Shown here: piece by piece, positions 31,499 through 32,599 of the stretch
How positions within the stretch are numbered: position 1 is the first letter of the stretch
Layout: each line of letters opens with the position of its first letter
NCBI GenBank assembly: GCA_014378965.1
Contig: JACMMR010000031.1
Span: 1-32,599, forward strand
Length of the DNA: 32,599 bases
Direction: 5' to 3'
DNA from: Candidatus Parcubacteria bacterium
Lineage (GTDB): Bacteria; Patescibacteriota; Minisyncoccia; Phycocordibacterales; CAIZLB01
Made by a program: the position numbers and the translations under genes
Notes under the pieces: generated by a model
Told to the model about the DNA's origin: nothing
Seen by the model: the letters and a program-made list of their open reading frames with translations, nothing else
Database searches by the model: none

Positions 31499-31650
31499 GA
31501 AAACTGTCTATGTCACCTGATTTATCAGGTTGCATCAGATTTATAACGGTCGTTACTGAATCTAAGCAATTAGTATTCAACAGTTCTGATATGCTGTCGT
31601 TCATATTAGCGAAGAAGTTCGTAAAACTTTGACATGTCGGAAAGACGATG

Positions 31651-31681
31651 ACTCAATCAGAACAAAAGAATTTGTTTGATT
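31651..31681 (+). other. 3' strand of the 16S precursor processing stem
   Basis: ACTCA (31651-31655), CAGAACAAAAGAA (31658-31670) and TTTGATT (31675-31681) are complementary to 29934-29964 with small internal loops. Confidence 0.75.
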
Positions 31682-31721
31682 AGTTTAGATTAAGATTCTT
31701 CTAAAAATATTGCATTGTGAT

Positions 31722-31749
31722 TTGTGAAATAAATGAAAATATGTATAAT
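31722..31749 (+). promoter_or_regulatory. Promoter of tRNA-Ile inside the rRNA spacer
   Basis: TTGTGA (31722-31727), 16 bases, TATAAT (31744-31749), preceded directly by TG. It would start transcription about 50 bases before the tRNA. Confidence 0.55.
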
Positions 31750-31805
31750 AGGTATACGTAGTATTTTTTCTTATGGGAAATATGTTATGTTTGTTGGTGA
31801 AAAAT

Positions 31806-31878
31806 GCGCGTGTAGCTCAGTTGGTAGAGCGCTCGACTGATACTCGAAAGGTCCTTGGTTCGACCCCAAGCACGCGCA
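31806..31878 (+). tRNA. tRNA-Ile (GAU)
   Basis: A 73-nt cloverleaf with acceptor GCGCGTG/CACGCGC, D-arm AGCTCAGTTGGTAGAGC, anticodon loop CTGATAC (GAT), T-loop TTCGACC and discriminator A. CCA is not encoded. The base at the bottom of the anticodon stem appears mispaired. tRNA-Ile(GAU) is the usual tRNA of bacterial 16S-23S spacers. Confidence 0.93.
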
Positions 31879-31886
31879 CAAAGATA

Positions 31887-31920
31887 AAAAATAAATCTCC
31901 GATAAGGGGTTTATTTTTTT
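31887..31920 (+). terminator. Intrinsic terminator after tRNA-Ile
   Basis: AAAATAAATCTC pairs with GGGTTTATTTT (stem arms about 31887-31899 and 31906-31918) and is followed by a T run to 31920. It ends the 16S/tRNA-Ile unit; no 23S or 5S follows. Confidence 0.85.
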
Positions 31921-31921
31921 G

Positions 31922-31930
31922 TGATATAAT
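31922..31930 (+). promoter_or_regulatory. Extended -10 of the decayed deoxyribosyltransferase-like gene
   Basis: TGA TATAAT (TG 31922-31923, hexamer 31925-31930) ends exactly 6 bases before the ATG at 31937. It is an intact promoter in front of a broken gene. Confidence 0.55.
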
Positions 31931-31936
31931 TTTTAT

Positions 31937-32224
31937 ATGAAAATATGTATTTCTTCATCTATGGCTTTTACTAATGATTTCGTGGAAATAAAAAACAACT
32001 TGAAAGTTTAGCACATATTGTTTAAATTCCAGATCTTGAATTTAATTCAAATGTTTGTGTACTGATAATAAATTATGAAAAGAAGGGTACATTTTATTAT
32101 ATAGAAGGCAATATATTCCTTGAAATAGGCTATGCTTACGGGACGGGAAAGAAAATTTATATATTAAGATGAAATCTTGGCTATGCAACCAATTATTTTT
32201 AATGGTGATATTCACAGGATATAA
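31937..32224 (+). pseudogene. Decayed nucleoside 2-deoxyribosyltransferase-like gene
   Basis: Pieces of one small protein are spread over the frames. MKICISSSMAFTNDFVEIK starts at 31937 and stops at TAG 32009. IPDLEFNSN and VLIINYEKKGTFYYIEGN, then FLEIGYAYGTGKKIYILR, follow in another frame. EILAMQPIIFNGDIHRI ends at TAA 32222-32224 after a further shift. In order these resemble the small Rossmann-like deoxyribosyltransferase-related proteins common in archaea and CPR (MKI-x-SSMAF; NY-KKG-YIGGN; EIGFAYALGKKI; GDL). At least two frameshifts and two stops make it non-functional unless the sequence has errors. The promoter looks intact, so decay may be recent. Confidence 0.7.
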
Positions 32225-32230
32225 TTAAAT

Positions 32231-32260
32231 TTGACACAAAAACCCCACCTCTGATATACT
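32231..32260 (+). promoter_or_regulatory. Promoter of the tandem RNA elements
   Basis: TTGACA (32231-32236), 18 bases, TATACT (32255-32260) with an extended TGA in front (32252-32254). The predicted start, near 32267, is at the first base of the first repeat unit. Confidence 0.65.
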
Positions 32261-32267
32261 ACACTCA

Positions 32268-32313
32268 TCGGAAGCAACCCTTTATATAGTTTCGTCTATA
32301 TCGAGGATTTCCA
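32268..32313 (+). repeat. Tandem unit 1
   Basis: It runs from TCGGAAGCAACCC to GAGGATTTCCA. Inner stem ATATAG/CTATAT, loop TTTCGT. It differs from unit 2 at the loop, one compensated pair and one internal-loop purine (G here, A in unit 2). Confidence 0.8.
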
Positions 32314-32318
32314 CTAGG

Positions 32319-32364
32319 TCGGAAACAACCCTTTATACAGGTAAGTCTGTATCGAGGATTTCCA
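32319..32364 (+). repeat. Tandem unit 2
   Basis: It runs from TCGGAAACAACCC to GAGGATTTCCA. Inner stem ATACAG/CTGTAT, loop GTAAGT. It is separated from unit 1 by CTAGG and contains the stop codon of the minus-strand NYN-like gene (32333-32335). Confidence 0.8.
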
Positions 32365-32599
32365 TTTTATGGACTACGTCAATTATCTGAGACATATAGA
32401 TTATTTCTAAATAACCTCTTTCTTTAAGCATCATAGATGTATTTTTAGGGTGAGCACTAAAACATCTTACTATTTTTAGTTTGGATTTCGCATAATCGAG
32501 TAGTGAGGCAAAGTCACCATCACCAGAAGTAAGAATTACAGCTTGAACATTATTATTTTCGATATCAAGAGTAATTCTGTGTGCTATCTCAACATCACA
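32333..32599 (-). CDS. NYN/LabA-like (DUF88) PIN-fold protein, C-terminal part
   Basis: The frame enters from the right edge and covers 88 residues to TAA. It contains DVEIAHRITLDI and the diagnostic LTSGDGDFASLLDYAK, in which the Asp residues of SGDGDF belong to the metal site of NYN/PIN-like nucleases. KIVRCFSAHPKNTSMMLKERG follows and matches the typical end of LabA/DUF88 proteins (a strand, then S-x-x-L). The family acts on RNA or regulates by unknown means. The last 10 residues (EILDTDLPV) are encoded within tandem RNA unit 2, so the normal C-terminus may have been altered by that insertion. Confidence 0.8.
   Translation of the reverse strand, partial: CDVEIAHRITLDIENNNVQAVILTSGDGDFASLLDYAKSKLKIVRCFSAHPKNTSMMLKERGYLEIIYMSQIIDVVHKMEILDTDLPV

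Larger units (their letters stand above)
31499..31805 (+). other. Spacer between 16S and tRNA-Ile
   Basis: A 307-bp stretch without a coding gene. It contains an ACCTGA-TTTA-TCAGGT hairpin (31515-31530), the 3' strand of the 16S processing stem (31651-31681) and a promoter for tRNA-Ile (31722-31749). Confidence 0.6.
32267..32364 (+). ncRNA. Candidate small RNA of two tandem hairpin units
   Basis: Two 46-nt units with a 51-nt period each fold into a three-part hairpin: an outer GGAA/TTCC, an internal loop, CCT/AGG, and an inner ATAYAG/CTRTAT with a 6-nt loop. Between copies the loop changes almost completely and one inner pair changes from T-A to C-G with both sides altered, while the internal-loop bases stay the same. 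That pattern suits selection on an RNA fold. The promoter places transcription exactly at unit 1. No T-rich terminator of standard form follows unit 2 (only ATTTTA). I do not recognise the element. Unit 2 overlaps, antisense, the last 10 codons of the NYN-like gene. Confidence 0.55.

Noticed and set aside
31512..31522. TCACCTGA downstream of helix 45 as a displaced anti-Shine-Dalgarno
   Set aside because: It lies about 25 bases too far from helix 45, lacks the CCTCC core and is one arm of a local hairpin (ACCTGA/TCAGGT).
32268..32364. Possible CRISPR array of two repeats
   Set aside because: Only two units exist, and the apparent spacers are the apical loops of hairpins (6 nt) and a 5-nt linker. 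The differences preserve base pairs, so a tandem RNA element fits better.

Overview
The window is AT-rich and densely coded. It looks like the chromosome of a Candidate Phyla Radiation (Patescibacteria) bacterium, most likely of the Parcubacteria group. The evidence is a divergent 16S rRNA with changes in several universal primer sites, a ThrRS without a TGS domain, a compact type IV pilus cluster, a VirD4/TraG-like ATPase and a zinc-ligand-free bL33. TGA is used as a stop (end of the KilA-N gene and of two pilin genes), so this is not a UGA-Gly lineage. The taxonomic call is inference from content; no search was run.

Layout. 1-3060: tail of an unknown CDS, then a large VirD4-like ATPase. 3063-3225: an apparently autonomous structured RNA (promoter, four-way junction, intrinsic terminator), antisense to the 3' end of a small PBECR-nuclease-like gene (3178-3600, minus). 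3663-4426 (minus): a tRNA-Cys/tRNA-Leu/engB unit. 4511-5402: a small membrane protein and a prepilin. 5407-7974 (minus): infB-rbfA, divergent from a NifS-like cysteine desulfurase (8022) and an anchored hypothetical protein. 10068-13053: a PemK/MazF toxin broken by an in-frame stop, then thrS and nadK. 13030-15896 (minus): an MgtA-like P-type ATPase and an unrecognised protein. 15992-18694: clpB. 18908: a KilA-N protein. 19771-20191: tRNA-Tyr, rpmG and tRNA-Trp. 20462-29610: a CHASE-type histidine kinase, a stand-alone receiver, pilB, pilC, four prepilin-like proteins and pilD. 29718-31920: 16S rRNA and tRNA-Ile closed by a terminator, with no 23S attached. 31937-32224: a decayed nucleoside-deoxyribosyltransferase-like gene. 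32231-32364: two tandem structured RNA units with their own promoter, antisense to the end of a NYN/LabA-type gene that runs off the window.

The main biological story is translation initiation. The 16S 3' tail keeps helix 45 and its GGAA loop, but the expected CACCUCC after GGAU is replaced by UUAUUCA, so the anti-Shine-Dalgarno is missing. No convincing Shine-Dalgarno was found ahead of the genes. Instead, many unit-leading genes carry a -10 box, often extended (TGn), ending 6 bases (range 4-11) before the ATG. Their mRNAs should therefore start at or within a few bases of the initiation codon. The second theme is two candidate undescribed small RNAs (3097-3225 and 32267-32364), each with a promoter and each antisense to the 3' end of a nuclease-like gene.
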